From assembly GCA_963995525.1 (NCBI GenBank), contig OZ023206.1, positions 65,155,790-65,219,789 on the forward strand: a DNA stretch of 64,000 nt, in the 5' to 3' direction. Positions within the stretch are counted from its first letter, which is position 1. Each line of letters begins with the position of its first letter. Below are positions 22,745 through 35,349 of the stretch, in pieces. A model generated the notes under the pieces. That model saw nothing but the letters and a program-made list of their open reading frames with translations, was not told the origin of the DNA and ran no database searches. A program made the position numbers and the translations under genes. This stretch comes from Escarpia spicata. Its lineage: Eukaryota; Annelida; Polychaeta; Sabellida; Siboglinidae.

Positions 22745-24395
22745 AAGATCAGTGTAGCCATGTTTTTAAGTCTTGAATGGAAATGTATAAGAGTGTGTAG
22801 ATTAATCGATAACTATTGCCATACAAGATAGTGTATCCAACCTTTGCATCTAAACTTTAAATCTAGGTTCGCGCAAAACTGGCTCGCTCCAAAAAAGGGT
22901 TGGCTCAAAGAAATATCCAGTTATGAGAAGCACGGACTTGACAGGATGTGAAACGAAACCTGTATAGTTGTGCAAACACCTGCTGAATGTCGACACAAGT
23001 ATTATAAGCAAATCATTATTATTAAGTTGACATCGAACAAGAAAATAAGCATCCTAGTGTATTCTATATGGTATATGCACAAAACGAACAAACTGACAAC
23101 CAATTGGCACAATATACTAGCCTGGGTTACCATTACAATGGCGTCATGAAATGGCGAAATTTTCTAAGTTCTTCATAACCGCCTGCGATATTAGAAGGGC
23201 GTTTTGTGCTACCCTTCAACCCCCAAATGCCTTTTTATGGCTGGTCTGATCATCTCATGTACAACGTTATTTTGACAAGACTGACACCAGTACGTGGCGA
23301 GGTAGCACGTAGCCAACACCTGGGGATTACTGGTCTTCCAAAAGTTAATGTCATCCGGTAGGCAGGCTTACCCAGAATTCGAATAGAGATCGTGGTTGGC
23401 TCTCGGATTAACTATCAAATAGCAAGTGAATTAAAATCTAAACATTTATCGGTTAATACCGTGTTTTTTTTCTCGAAAACATTCAACATTTATGTTATAT
23501 TGAAACAAGTCACACAATAAAAATTAATAAACCGAAATTATATAAACTGTTTTTGATAATTTGGAAAATTTGCAAACAAAATTAATGTCCATGATTTACG
23601 CATTTATATTGATGTAATTATTGTGCACTTACTTGGGCAGGCACAATCAATGTGTAGACATGCGAAGAGGGCGAAGTCGCAGATCTTCGGGGCCGACGGG
23701 TCGACGGCACTGCGGATCTCAGTGGACGAGCGATCATGGCGGCGGTAGTTCAGACTGACGGCTGTTGTGTTGCATGGATATTTATAGGGAGTGTGTTTAA
23801 TGTTGGGGTGTGATGTGGTTGTGCGTACTTACCTTGGGTATGTGAAGTATTTGCAGTGCTGATCCGCACTACAGTCCCCGCAATCATACAAAGAAGGGGA
23901 TATATTACGAAAATGTGTACACTAAATATGACCGGTTAACCAAAACCCGAATGCCGACTAGCATCTCATGCAAAAGCTTCAAGTCTCAATATTTGATTTT
24001 AATGTTATTTCCTTGTTACATTTAATTAAGCCATTTACGTAAACCCGAACACTGACGTAATATTTAAATATTTCATTATAAATACATTTAATTAGACCCA
24101 ACCACCATTATCTTAACAATTGTATAATAAAACAAAAGGAACGTATTCAAAATGTAACTTTACTGCCAATAATAATAAGAATCTATACACAAAAATATTT
24201 ACACAAATTATGTGTAGACCCTAGACCATGGACACTGACAGGTGTCTCATGCATGGCGCACCTGACACCAGCACGATCTTGTTGAGCTCCAGACTACACA
24301 CCGGCTCATGTTTTTGTCATGAATCAAGCCTTGTTACCCTGGGGAAGACTCTGGTCGTCTAGTCTAGCCACTATTCTTTTAGTGGCATGTTGCCA
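22745..24395. other. No gene recognised
   Basis: AT-rich apart from a GC-richer patch at 23,640-23,760. Two minus-strand donor-like sequences (around 23,629 and 23,830) follow short open stretches, but no protein family is recognisable. Confidence 0.45.
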
Positions 24396-24399
24396 TTCA

Positions 24400-24655
24400 T
24401 AGAAGCGTTTAATTGGGACCTACTCCTATTTCTAGGACAACTGCGACTCAGATGTCCTGTTGCCCCGCAGTCGTAACACCGGCCAGTGAAAGATGGTGAC
24501 TCTCCACGATCTGGCGAATGCATGCGATCTGGTGATTGATATCAGCTTGGTGATTGACTGTACCTCCTGATTTGAGGTTGACTAGTAGTTGACTGTCGCC
24601 CTCGATCTAGACTTTGCACAACTTGGATTAGCCTTCTCAATATTTGTGTCGAGTC
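24400..24655 (-). pseudogene. Retroelement gag remnant with CCHC zinc knuckle
   Basis: The minus-strand frame reads CYDCGATGHLSRSC (24,478-24,437), an exact C-x2-C-x4-H-x4-C zinc knuckle. Before it is an Arg/Ser/Gln-rich linker (SLDRGRQSTTSQPQIRRYSQ and more) with one stop. After it comes RNRSRSQLN and a stop. This is the end of a nucleocapsid-like gag domain. No protease or RT lies next to it. Confidence 0.7.
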
Positions 24656-25190
24656 CTAACGAAATGAGTCACAAGTACAAATAAAAAAATATTGAGTTAT
24701 ATATACCGTTGGAAAGAGCATATAATCGGCTTTAATGTTACATATATTTTGGGCGTAGCGTAATCCTAGCTGAAGTTATGTCACAATGAATACACATGGG
24801 GCAGAAATGTTAAAACTGAGAAAAAGCCGTTTGAAATTTTGGTACGTTTACTGAAAAGTACCTTAGTTACTCTGAACGGATTTCTTTGAAATTCTGCACC
24901 TTCTTAGATAGTGATATTCCTTTCAGTATCTGAAAATATAAACAAAATATATTGGATATTAAAAAAGTTATGAGCAAAAGACTTTTCCATGTATACTAGT
25001 GGAGTGGTATGTTTTTACGAATTTTACAGCACACACAAAAACAGTCTGGTTTGTCGGGTAAATGCATTTATTTATAAACTGACATTGTTCTAATAAGTGA
25101 AGCTCATTGCTACAAACAAAAACAACATAAAATTGCAAAAGAAAACTGCTGCAAGTTTATATGACTCACAAAACCAGTCAGAGAGTTTAT
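24656..25190. other. No gene recognised
   Basis: AT-rich sequence without a coherent frame. Confidence 0.5.
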
Positions 25191-25192
25191 TC

Positions 25193-26728
25193 TCATTTTC
25201 CCACACTGGCACCACCACGACCCCTGCCAGCATTGCCATGTCCCCTGCCAGGACTACCACGTCCCCTGCGAGCACTGCCACGAGTTCTCAGATGCCTGGG
25301 TCGGAGAATGTGATGGCGAAGGTTGGCGACCTCGGCCACGTACACCTCCTCTGCGTGGTGTGGATGCGACAGCGTCGGGAGCTTTGGAGGGCCCCGCCAC
25401 GGGGGCAGTAGATGGCCCCGCCACAGGGGCAGCACGTCCTTATACAGGTCCTTCACAAACGGACGAATGTTTGTATGGAGGTAGTGTTGGCGATCGTAAC
25501 TGAGGCCGGGTGGCTTGATGGTGACTGGTGGTGCAGAAGGCAGCAAGGCATCGCTGCAAACCAGGAACTCGAAGCGTTCTTCGGGAGTGTCGCATGTTGT
25601 CTTTACAAAGACCACACCAGAGCTGGCCGCATCAAACCTGTAAACAGTGTTTAACACAGTTTAAATAATTGTTTATCCTCTTTCATTGCATACAGGCATA
25701 ATGTCATAACAGGCAAATATGTTTTCCTTGGTTTTATATTAGACAAATACACACAAAAAGATGGATGCAAAACATCAATGTATCAGCCGTGTATTCATGG
25801 GTCAAGTAACATTATTATAAGAGTCAAGTAACACAATTATTGTAATCATGTAAATAAAGTAACTATAAACAAACATTTTCTTATGAACACACCAACTCAC
25901 TAATGACGAGAACCCTTTATGTAAAGCTTTATTTAGCATTCATTTCCTTAAATTTTCTGTTATTAAACGACTGATATTGTGGATACTACTAGGATAAATA
26001 GATAGCATTGAATGTACCTGAAGTGAAAGTACTTCTTGATGCCTGGCAGTGCCTTGAAGTGGGGACTTAGGTGTGCTTGCCAGTCTGCCACAGGGACGAG
26101 GGAAGTGCCGTCTTCTTTGCCAAACAACTGGGTGGAATTCAGACAGGCGCTCCCATTCACTACAGACACGAGCTCAGTCAGGGACGATATTGCTTGTCGT
26201 TTGAATGCCCGCTTGAGAAGCCCGAAGCAAGCGTCAGGGGCAAACTTTGTGTGTCACACAACTAGAAAGTTGAGTGTGATGGACTGGTGGAGACCAATGG
26301 CGACCCTCCATGCACAATACCACGGGACAAAATGGTTCTTGTTTTGTACAGTGAAGGTCGGCAGTGGTCTCACCCAGTCCAAAACACTCAAAAAAGTAGT
26401 GTAGGTAGGACACAACAGCATTCGACCCCTTCGAAATGAGATGGGCCTCATCAATCAAGAAGTTCACCTGCTTCGGGAGCCCCTCACAGCAGACCCCAAA
26501 TATGCCACACTTCCTAGGAACCAGGAAGTACACGGGGTCTGGCTGGAGAGGGTCACTCGGCAGGTGAACTTGCTGCGCAAAGTCGAAACTGTAGTGCATC
26601 GAGATCTGCCGGCTGCAGGGAGCACTCCTGCTGAACTCCACCAGTTTCATCTCGCTGCAGGTCTGCTTGGCAGCTGTCACCATCCCGTTGTCGAATGTCC
26701 TGGCCATGTCAACAACTCACAGGTGTTC
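25193..26728 (-). pseudogene. DUF7869-type transposon-associated protein, broken, with one intron
   Basis: Two minus-strand exons resemble the DUF7869 family, which is widespread in invertebrate and fish genomes and linked to mobile elements; its function is unknown. Exon A (26,728-26,018) has SMHYSFDFAQQVHLPSDP, FLVPRKCGIFGVCCEGLP, QVNFLIDEAH, SKGSNAVVSYLHYFFE, TLNFLVV then HTKFAPDACFGLLKRAF, LFGKEDGTSLVPV and ALPGIKKYFHF. Donor CAG|GTACAT at 26,018 and acceptor TTTACAG before 25,637 keep the frame. Exon B (25,637-25,193) continues FDAASSGVVFVKT and ends in a Gly-Arg-rich tail. Lesions: a probable 14 bp loss near 26,347 after DLHC, a TGA at 26,254-26,256 replacing the Gly of GHTKFAPD, and a TGA at 26,717-26,719. 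The first part of the protein was not found. Confidence 0.75.
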
Positions 26729-26759
26729 CTGTGAAATGCGACCAGTTATGGCAGGCACG

Positions 26760-27190
26760 TCCACAAACGGCAAATATAATTTCATATGCATTTATAAAAA
26801 AAAGGCCAATCATACTAGTCCAGTGCCTTGTTGACGCACATTAAAAAAACTTTGCCATGACATGCAATAACATTTTATGTCCCTTTGAAATGCGTAAAGT
26901 ATCTGTTTGAGTTACGCCAAAAACATTATTGTAGACACAGATGGAAATTTAGGCTACATTAATAATAATAAGGAATTAATAAACCTATCCTACTATCAGT
27001 GCAGTGGTGTATCAGTATGTCTGACATCATTCCTCCATATCACAGAAAGTCACAACTTTAATTTACTTTATGTCAAGCCCTGACTAACACCAGTTTAATG
27101 AAACTAATATCAGCATAGTCTACTAGGCTTGGTTATAGTAACGATCAAATTAATTAGTAATCTGTCATGATCTCACCCTGATGGGTCCCG
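26760..27190. other. No gene recognised
   Basis: AT-rich. No exons for the start of the DUF7869 protein could be identified here. Confidence 0.45.
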
Positions 27191-27193
27191 GAT

Positions 27194-27457
27194 GGTTCGG
27201 CCCCTGACGAGTTCGGCCCACGCAGATGGATGGTTCGGCCCGGACGTTTCGGCCCACGCCGACGGATGGTTCGGCCCACGTAACAAAAATCCGCTATGCA
27301 GGGTCGGATGTTTCGGCCCACGCAGACGTCGACGGATGTTTCGACCAACTTCACCGAAAAGTCGACGGGCGGTGTCGGATGTTTCGGCCCATTGATAATT
27401 ATCAAAAGCAGCGGTTGCCTCAGTCCTGCCTCAGCACACTGCGTTTGATTCGGCCCG
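27194..27457 (+). repeat. Irregular cluster of TTCGGCCC motifs
   Basis: The octamer TTCGGCCC occurs eight times, plus one TTCGACCA variant, in about 260 bp. It is often within GGATGKTTCGGCCCACGCMGA. Spacing varies, so it is not a simple tandem array. Confidence 0.85.
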
Positions 27458-27769
27458 TTGCGTTTGAAGATTGTTTTTGATGTTTCACAATCAATTACCT
27501 ACCACGTCTTTAGTGTTTGTTGGTTTATTTATTTGAAGTCGCACTCTTACCTGGATTGCTTGTATCTGTGATATTTCCTCTTTGTTTTTAATGTTGCCGG
27601 AACCGACTGGTTCAGACACTTATCATTCTCAGACGTTGTTGTTACATAGCGACCGACAGCCTGGGGTGAAGTAAACTCTCTTCTTTATTCCCTTTTTGTT
27701 GTGTAGTGTATAGTGACCATCGTTGTTGTCATGTGTGTGATGCCTATCGGTTGTGTCGTGTGTGTGATG

Positions 27770-28130
27770 ACTATGTGTTTTGCCATGTGTGTGATGCCCA
27801 TCGGTTTGTGGTGTGTGTGACGCCCATCGTGTTTGTCATGTGTGTGATGCCCATCGGTTTGTGGTGTGTGTGATGCCCATCGTGTTTGTCATGTGTGTGA
27901 TGCCCATCGGTTTGTGGTGTGTGTGATGCCCATCGGTTTGTCATGTGTGTGATGCCCATCGTGTTTGTCATGTGTGTGATGCCCATCATGTTTGTCATGT
28001 GTGTGACGCCCATCGTGTTTGTCATGTGTGTGACGCCCATCGTGTTTGTCATGTGTGTGATGCCCATCGTGTTTGTCATGTGTGTGATGCCCATCGTGTT
28101 TGTCATGTGTGTGATGCCCATCGGTTTGTG
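27770..28130 (-). repeat. 27 bp minisatellite, about 13 units
   Basis: The unit TGATGCCCATCGTGTTTGTC plus ATGTGTG alternates with a shorter variant (CATCGGTTTGTGGTGTGTG). Its length in threes gives His/Thr/Met-rich frames (MGITHMTNT) on the minus strand and Cys/Val-rich ones on the plus strand. Confidence 0.93.
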
Positions 28131-28134
28131 GTGC

Positions 28135-29854
28135 TGTGTCTATTCTTCCCACTGGTTCGCGTTTCACACCGGCATGAGGAGTTGTATTAGTAGTAGGTTG
28201 CAGTGGGATATCTTTGCTGCGTGCTTTTTGTCATAACAACCGCGAGAGATCGGAGCTGTATATGCCGTCCTTGGGACGCGCATCAAGGATATATTTGTCA
28301 TCAAAAGGATGACCCATTGATTTGGGAGGGCTCTTATACTCCGTGTTCTCACTCTCTCACACTTCACATCTCATCTCACCACCTATCTCCTGTCACCTGA
28401 GTCTATTCATTCTGTGATTCCATTCTTCTATCTCTCTTCTCATTCTTTCTTTTCAAACCTGGCCTTGTTTGATCTCTCTCTCTCATATTCTTTGATTTTG
28501 CAATCCCTCTAATGGATTTTGCAATCCATCCGATGAAGTTGATATTGTGCTCCCATCCTTTCCAATTTATCTTTTAGCATCTCTTCCTCATTCTTACTAG
28601 AAACTATCGAAGTATCTCCTCCTATCTGGGGTTTCTCTAGACTGATCTGAGCTGTTTCAAGTTATCCCAAAAGTGTGTAGTAGCGCTCATGACTGTCGCT
28701 AAGTTAGCAATTTTTATTTTATCTTTCTTCCTAAAATTAAATATCTTGGTAGCCTTTGTTGTGGACACCCCTGCTACTTCCGTAACCTGTTATTTGTATA
28801 AGGTGATTGTAGATGTCTTGTTGACGTCTAGATGCGTGTAAATGTAAATATCAGTGTGTATATACGAGGTAAATGCCTATTGTTTAACTAAGTTAACCCA
28901 GCTGGACAAACGATTATACATCTCGGAACTTAAACCGAAGAAAATAAACAACTACTAACGTGTTTGGGTGAGAAAGAAAGAAACTACTCAAATATTTACG
29001 ATCACAAAATAATAAACCGTATCACGCCATATTTACGAGACAATTAGTCAGCGATAGTATCCAGTTGGTAGGTTCGGGATGCTAACAACACAGTATAGCT
29101 TCACATAACCCAACCAAAAATATAGTTACATTTATGTTGAAAAAGAATGTCATAAACACGATAAAGTAATAAAGAACATGAACACAAGTTAAGATAGAAT
29201 TAAACTACATGACAAACTGTCCACGATCCAAACACAACGACGTGGTTAAAGGGTTACACCCAGTTCTTGTCTGCCGGTAGTCGCGTAGCAACTGACAGCG
29301 ACGCACAACGTTAACTGAATGCGGTAAGCGGCCACGCACAGAAACTGGTTATGAAGACGCCAAAATTTATTTACTAAATTTCTTATAGATCATCTTCTTT
29401 CCACTGTCCTCCTCTAGATTTCTGATAATTATGTGTGACATAACATTTCAAATACTATTATTAAATAAAAAATAAATTGAATAACATGATATTGTTTACC
29501 CTGCAATGATTACCAACTCATTACGCAATACTGCGACTGACGTATGTATTTTTAGTTTATTCAACAATAGTCGTGGACGGTTTTGTTACGTTACTTGTAT
29601 GATCTGTATAGTATAACATGCTTTTAATGGCATGTTTGTAAACATTGATATTGCGTGACAACGTAAAAGTTAGACCAATCACTTGTGGGCATATAATATA
29701 CGTACGTCTTAAATGTGTTATAAAAGTCACCCAATGTATCACAGCATTGTTGGATTACGTTGCATAGGTATGTCGTGACGTCACAAACGAATCGCTGTTT
29801 AACTGTGGAACTTAGTGGCGTGTGCCTATAATCCGTGTACGATAGGCAAGTCTT
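28135..29854. other. No gene recognised; CT-rich patch
   Basis: A pyrimidine-rich patch lies at about 28,340-28,630 (TCTCTCTC, CTCATTCTT). The remainder is AT-rich without recognisable genes. Confidence 0.5.
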
Positions 29855-30190
29855 GGAGCGCATGGGCGCAATGACTAGAGCCACGGACTCTCAAACGAGA
29901 GAACCAGGGTTCGAATCGAATGCTGCCGTGTTGAACCTTGGGCAAGTTCGTTCATTCTACATTGCTTCTGTCCAGTCACTTGTACGAATGAGTACCTGGC
30001 TATAGACAGTGGTGGATATGTGTGTACGAATAGTTTTCGCGCATTAATTGCAGCGTGAATGAATGCTTCCCAGAGAAGTCGAGATGTTGTTTGTTTGAAC
30101 AGGTGCCAGGGAGTAAAGTGTAAAGCGCTTTGGACAGTCACAACGAGTGGATACTGCGCTATATAAGAACCCACCTTTACCTTTACCTTA
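29855..30190 (+). mobile_element. tRNA-derived SINE with intact B box
   Basis: The head carries GGGTTCGAATC, an exact Pol III B box. The body contains GAGTACCTGGCTATAGACAG and GGATACTGCGCTATATAAGA. It ends in CTTTACC repeats. It shares body and tail with 21,471-21,816. The conserved non-tRNA body argues against a functional tRNA gene. Confidence 0.85.
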
Positions 30191-31322
30191 TACTCTACGC
30201 TCAGTACGTTTTCTTTTACTAACTATTTGTACATTGCGTCACTAGAACTGACCGGTTGCGCACTATTGCCATGCAATGTTGTGAATTTCTTCTAATTACG
30301 CGCGCATTAAACATTTCGTAATAAAACGTATTGACAAATATTTTAAAGAATTGTTGAATTGTATTCATATTTAGTAGACTACATCCTGGTTAGTTTTTTT
30401 TAGTTGCCAATGGCGACTGATCAAACAACTAATATCCGGAAAATAGACCTGTAGTGTTTTGAAAAGGGATATATTTCAGGATTCAACCAGGGCGGTAGTC
30501 CATTTAACCGGGATGAGTGTTATGCTACGCTTCATCAGAGAAGATAGAAAAAGTACTCTACAGATTGAGTACATAGACAAATCCACAAAGATAATCATGC
30601 AAGCCTGCAATAGTGTGATCTTTGGTTTCCCAATCCATCCAGAACATTTCAGTTTTAATTACATTTCAGTTTTAACGACATTGAAGATTGCGATTGAACG
30701 CAAATGTGTACAAAGTGTACAATAGCGCCTTTGTTTTCGCAGTGTAGCCTTAGATGACGTAGAACACAAGGTAGCTGTGCTAGCTGAACAGTTATTATTC
30801 TGCCGTGTAAATGTGTTACGTCACTTGTTCTACTGCAATTTGTTAACAATGGTCAAATTTAAAACACGACATTATACAATATGCTCTTGTGTCGACGTGA
30901 TTGAACAATTTATGGATTACAACTGTGCTTAAAACCAGACCCGGCAGGTAGATATGATTATTTTTTAATTTGTGCAAACAGTTCAATTTTTTCTATTCAA
31001 TGCATGAAATGAGTCATACTGAATAAAATATGGCTTGTACTTTTTTAGCCACACCACCCGTTTCCATGGTAACAAACAAAATGTCCGCCATTTTCAGCAA
31101 ATATTGGCAAAGTTGGGAACACTGCCATTTTTTATTGAACCTCTATATATTTATAATTTTTGCAAATCCATGTTCTCTATACATTCGTTTGTGCAATGAC
31201 CAGAGCATTTTTTGTAATGTTGTGTTTTGATTTTTTAAATAATTTGTTAATAAAATTACAGATAAAACCCTACTTTTTTGGCAACAAATATGGCTATACC
31301 TTTGAAACTCTTTATACTTTAA
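30191..31322. other. No gene recognised; left flank of copy 2
   Basis: AT-rich, short frames only. The junction with copy 2 at 31,322/31,323 is only a lower bound on homology, because copy 1 starts at the window edge. Confidence 0.5.
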
Positions 31323-31947
31323 AAACACTTTTTGATCATTGCACACAGTAGAATACTCTGAATGTAACAATGAAACTTTTATTTGAATAGCATAAATACG
31401 CGCAGATATATCCTTTTTCTAAATGCAGAAAACATGTTTTTGAGAAAATGGCTGTCAAAGATTTGTTGATCATAAATACTTCTGATACTTTCAAACTATG
31501 TCCCACATATATATTTCCTTTGGCAGGATTATAGAAATGATTATCCTGAATATAACAATGTAACCATTATTTTGCTACCATAAGTACTCACAGAGACATT
31601 CTTCCTGCAAATTTGATACATGAACTACCGCCATTTTGGACAGATTTTTTGATAATGTCTTCTTGAATAAAGCTTTCATCATAATTCATCAGTTTTTTTA
31701 TGACACAAAATATGTCTTATTTGCAACTACTACTTATGTATTTTTCAAACTCTAATAATAAGTTGAATACAACACTTGAAACATTATTTGGCTAGCACAG
31801 AACATTACCTGTATTGCTTCATTATTTTCAGAGATACTTCCTGCAAATGTGGTACATGGTTTTGAGAAAGTTGTTATCAACTGAACTGACAAAAGGAAGC
31901 GGTCAAGAGGGCCAACAGAGCCAAGAGGGCCAAGAGGGCCAACAACA

Positions 31948-33160
31948 TCACAAAGGTCCACTGAACGTCAGACATGTAACGTTCAAACAAATCCACCAGC
32001 CAGGTATAACGGTCCTCCTCAGTAAGCGTGCTTCTGACCGGCGCTTCTTGCGTGCCTTCGCACCTTCTCTCTCTGCACGTTCTGCCTTGGCAATGCGTAG
32101 GTGGTCGCGTTTCTCCGCAAACACCTGTGTCAACTCGTTTGCTTCAATTGCCAGTAAGTCCATGACTTCTGCAAGTTGAGATGCACCAGCAATGAACGAC
32201 CCGACAGCACGAGCCGCTGCACACACGAGGCTCCGGTGACCATCAAAGACGGTCTTCGTACATCGGCTCCAGATGACTGAGTGTAAGCACTCGTTGCTGT
32301 TCTCGGTCTTACCTTTCAACAGACGCTTTAGCAGTTCGGGTCGATCATGCGCTGATACACTGGAACCATGGCTTCGGCAACATCATGGGTTGACGTGATC
32401 GGCATAAGGCGGAGTCTCCTGATCACTCGCTTCTGCTCGCTGGTAGAAACACCAGGAATCTTTGCCGCTTGGACATCGTGTGTGATGTGGGTCGTCGTCT
32501 CTGCTAACACAGTGAAAGAACGTTGCCCATGTTCGGTTGAGCATGTCGTCAACATATCCTGCACCAGCATTCAGGACATACCTGTAATACTGCTACAGAC
32601 CTTTGTGAGGCGACCCTCCCCACGCCCACCAAGCTTCTTCTCCTTCGCAAGCTTCAGGAGTGCAGTGCCCATGCGCTTGTGGACATGGCTGAGGCATTCC
32701 TCCTTGTCAATCGTGACACCAGGGACGTATGGTTCAAGGTCGACAACTGCCCTGTGCCCCTTTGAGCATCCCAGTATACATGAGATGGTGGCGGGACCAC
32801 GGCTACTTGGCGGCCTCCATCTCCATGGCGTTGAAGCTGCCGTGAAAGTTGGTGCTGCAGTCATCTTGATGTTCTTCGTACTAAGCATCAAACGCTGCAG
32901 GGTCATCTGAATATTGGTGGCGCTTCAGGCTGCAGCTATGACAGTACGTCGGCAAGACAATGTAGTCGACGACCAGCCCTGTGACTACTTCGATCACACC
33001 TTGCATCGACACGTGGCTACGCTTGCGCCATGTCCCATCAAAGTTCACCGTGATTGGCAAGCTTGGGCTGGTCCCTGGGAAAGTCAGGCTCCATCTCGTA
33101 GAGCATCGGTCGAAATTGCCAATGAGGACATACCACTGACTCCAACAGCGCGTCTAGCTT
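31948..33160 (-). pseudogene. Mutator-like transposase relic (copy 2)
   Basis: Counterpart of 555-1,800. This copy keeps the central frame better: GHRAVVDLEPYVPGVTIDKE joins directly to ECLSHVHKRMGTALL in one reading frame (32,571-32,906). It also lacks the Asp-Gly-Asp-Ser stretch and has stops in the SFDGTW part. Confidence 0.65.
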
Positions 33161-33216
33161 GTTGAGGTTCAGAAGTCACCAGTGAGGTGAGTTGGCTGTG
33201 GACAAAGAGTGACTGT

Positions 33217-33217
<1 letters not shown>

Positions 33218-33287
<70 letters not shown>

Positions 33288-33358
33288 CGTGTTAGAGTGA
33301 GTGAATATATATATATATATGTGTATATATATATATATATAATTATATATATATATGC
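33218..33358. repeat. (GT)n / (TA)n microsatellite, expanded in copy 2
   Basis: The same compound repeat as 1,866-1,975, with a pure GT block about three times as long. Confidence 0.95.
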
Positions 33359-33899
33359 ATATGTAAACCCAAACACACACACCTACTTATGGATATATCA
33401 TCAGGATCTGACTAAGACAATTCCCTAAGAGCGAATCAGAATAAAAAGGTAATATCAAATATTGCTAGGACAAATAAAAACATTCAATTCTCAATGATTA
33501 GTTAACCGATGTTCCCACATACAATATATTGGAATAACACAATTACTTTGATGCTAAAAGTTATAATAAATTATGGTAATAAATATGCCCATGACTAAGA
33601 CTAAACTAGATCAGATTGTCAGCAACAGTGAATATGAGCAGGATCAGTCAGACGTCAAAATCCCCGTATTACCTATCACATGTGTCGTCAGTAGGCAAAC
33701 AATTTCCCTTCAGTAGCTGGCACTCAGTGACGGACGACTCCCGTCGTCGTCGATCAGCGTACTAGATCGCGGTGTCGGACTTGCTGACAGCGCAACAGCG
33801 CTCGTAGCTGTCACCTGCTTCGACCGTGGAATGCGTCGTTCACGCGCTTTCTGCAGTTGACGAGGGTTGATTCAGATTGAGACTGTTTATTACCAAATA

Positions 33900-34883
33900 G
33901 CATTTAAAATGTACAACGAATTCTTGGCGTTGTGACGTCAACATTCATACACGTTAGACCCCCCTGTCCCCCAGCATGCACACGCAAAATATGCAATCAG
34001 AAACATTATGAAACTATGCTAAAACTAGAATAAATGTAAACCAAGGCCAACTGCCAACATATTTTAAGAGAGTCGTACATCTATTGACGTAAAGTGAACT
34101 TGGTAACATAATATTAATACCGTCTGAACATTACATAAATAGTTAAAAAGTATACATGTAGTTAAATAAATAAATGAATAAATAAATTAGCTGACGATAT
34201 AAGACTAAGTTAACAGTTAAAAAGTATGTACATACATGTAGTGAAGTTAGTAAATACAAAAATAATAAAAAACAATAATAAAAAATAATAAATAAATAAC
34301 TTAGCATGGCGACACAACATCTGAACATACTAAAACACAGTATCATGGCATCTCGCGGTTCACGTCACTCACAACCTGCGGATAAAAACTGTTTTTAAGT
34401 CTAGTGGTCCTTGTCTTAATACTTCTATAGTTCAAAGAGATGGTTGGCTGGGTGGGTAGTATCCCGTACAATGCTCTTGGATTTTCGCGCACAGCGAGCA
34501 TGGTAAATAGATTCAATGGATGGCAACTCGCGCTCAGTGATTCTAGATGAGCCCTTCACGATAACTTCTAGCCGTTGTTTCTCCTCCTGACTGGCGCGGC
34601 CAAACCGCACTACACTCGAGAAAGTAAGGATACTTTCAATGATTGCACGGTAGAAATGTATCATAATCTCCTGATCAATGCAGAATCTCCTGAGCTGCCT
34701 CAGGAAGAACAGGTGTTGTTGTGCCTTTTTTCTAATGCACAGTGTGTTTGTGCACCAGCTGAGATCGCTTGAAATTGTTGTTCCGATTAATCTAAAAGAT
34801 TCCACCTGCTCGACCCCCACGCCATTTATCGAAAGAGGGTGGATGGGAGTCTTATTGTTGATGATGCGTTTCTTGGGGGCCAA
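33900..34883 (-). mobile_element. Rex1/Babar-like LINE 3' end, copy 2
   Basis: Counterpart of 2,530-3,497 with a 152-codon frame at 34,425-34,883. A few substitutions, including IIGREL to ITEREL. Confidence 0.75.
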
Positions 34884-35206
34884 GATTATTCTTTATGTGA
34901 TATTTGGTTACTTTTGGTTGTGAGGTACTGCCATTCTCATAAATTATTTCGTTGACAATGTTTACGGATTCGACCCACGCCATGGTTCTTTATATTCGAA
35001 CGTAGCAGCGTATTGCATCTTGGCGGGAAATCTACCAGCGAAAACCCGCGAAGGTCAAGCGGAAACCCACGAATTCAAGCGGAACGTCACGATACATCAC
35101 GACGCTGTTTGCATACGGCGCGGACAAATCCGAATGTCTTATTAGGTAATGTTCGACGATTTTAGGTGGCATGTTTGAGACGTTGTGTGTGGAATACGGT
35201 ACAAGG

Positions 35207-35349
35207 AGCAAGGCTTAACAATATACTGATGGGTAGATGACAGATCAAGGATTCCAGTAATACCAAACAAGATGGCGAAGAACAAAACGGCGGACAAATT
35301 GCAAAGATGTAAATATCGTTTATTTTCAAGCGTATGAACAGTTGCCATG
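35207..35349. other. About 143 bp present only in copy 2
   Basis: Copy 1 joins ACAAGG directly to AAAAAAGC (3,820/3,821). This may be a deletion in copy 1 or an insertion in copy 2; I see no clear flanking duplication. Confidence 0.8.

Noticed and set aside
25097..25654. Plus-strand frames over the DUF7869 exon
   Set aside because: The minus strand carries the recognisable family motifs and splice sites; the plus frames are shadows.
27771..28236. His-Thr-Met and Cys-Val-Met repeat proteins
   Set aside because: By-product of a 27 bp satellite.
29855..29935. Functional tRNA gene
   Set aside because: The B box is perfect, but the head continues into a body shared with two other loci, so it is a SINE.
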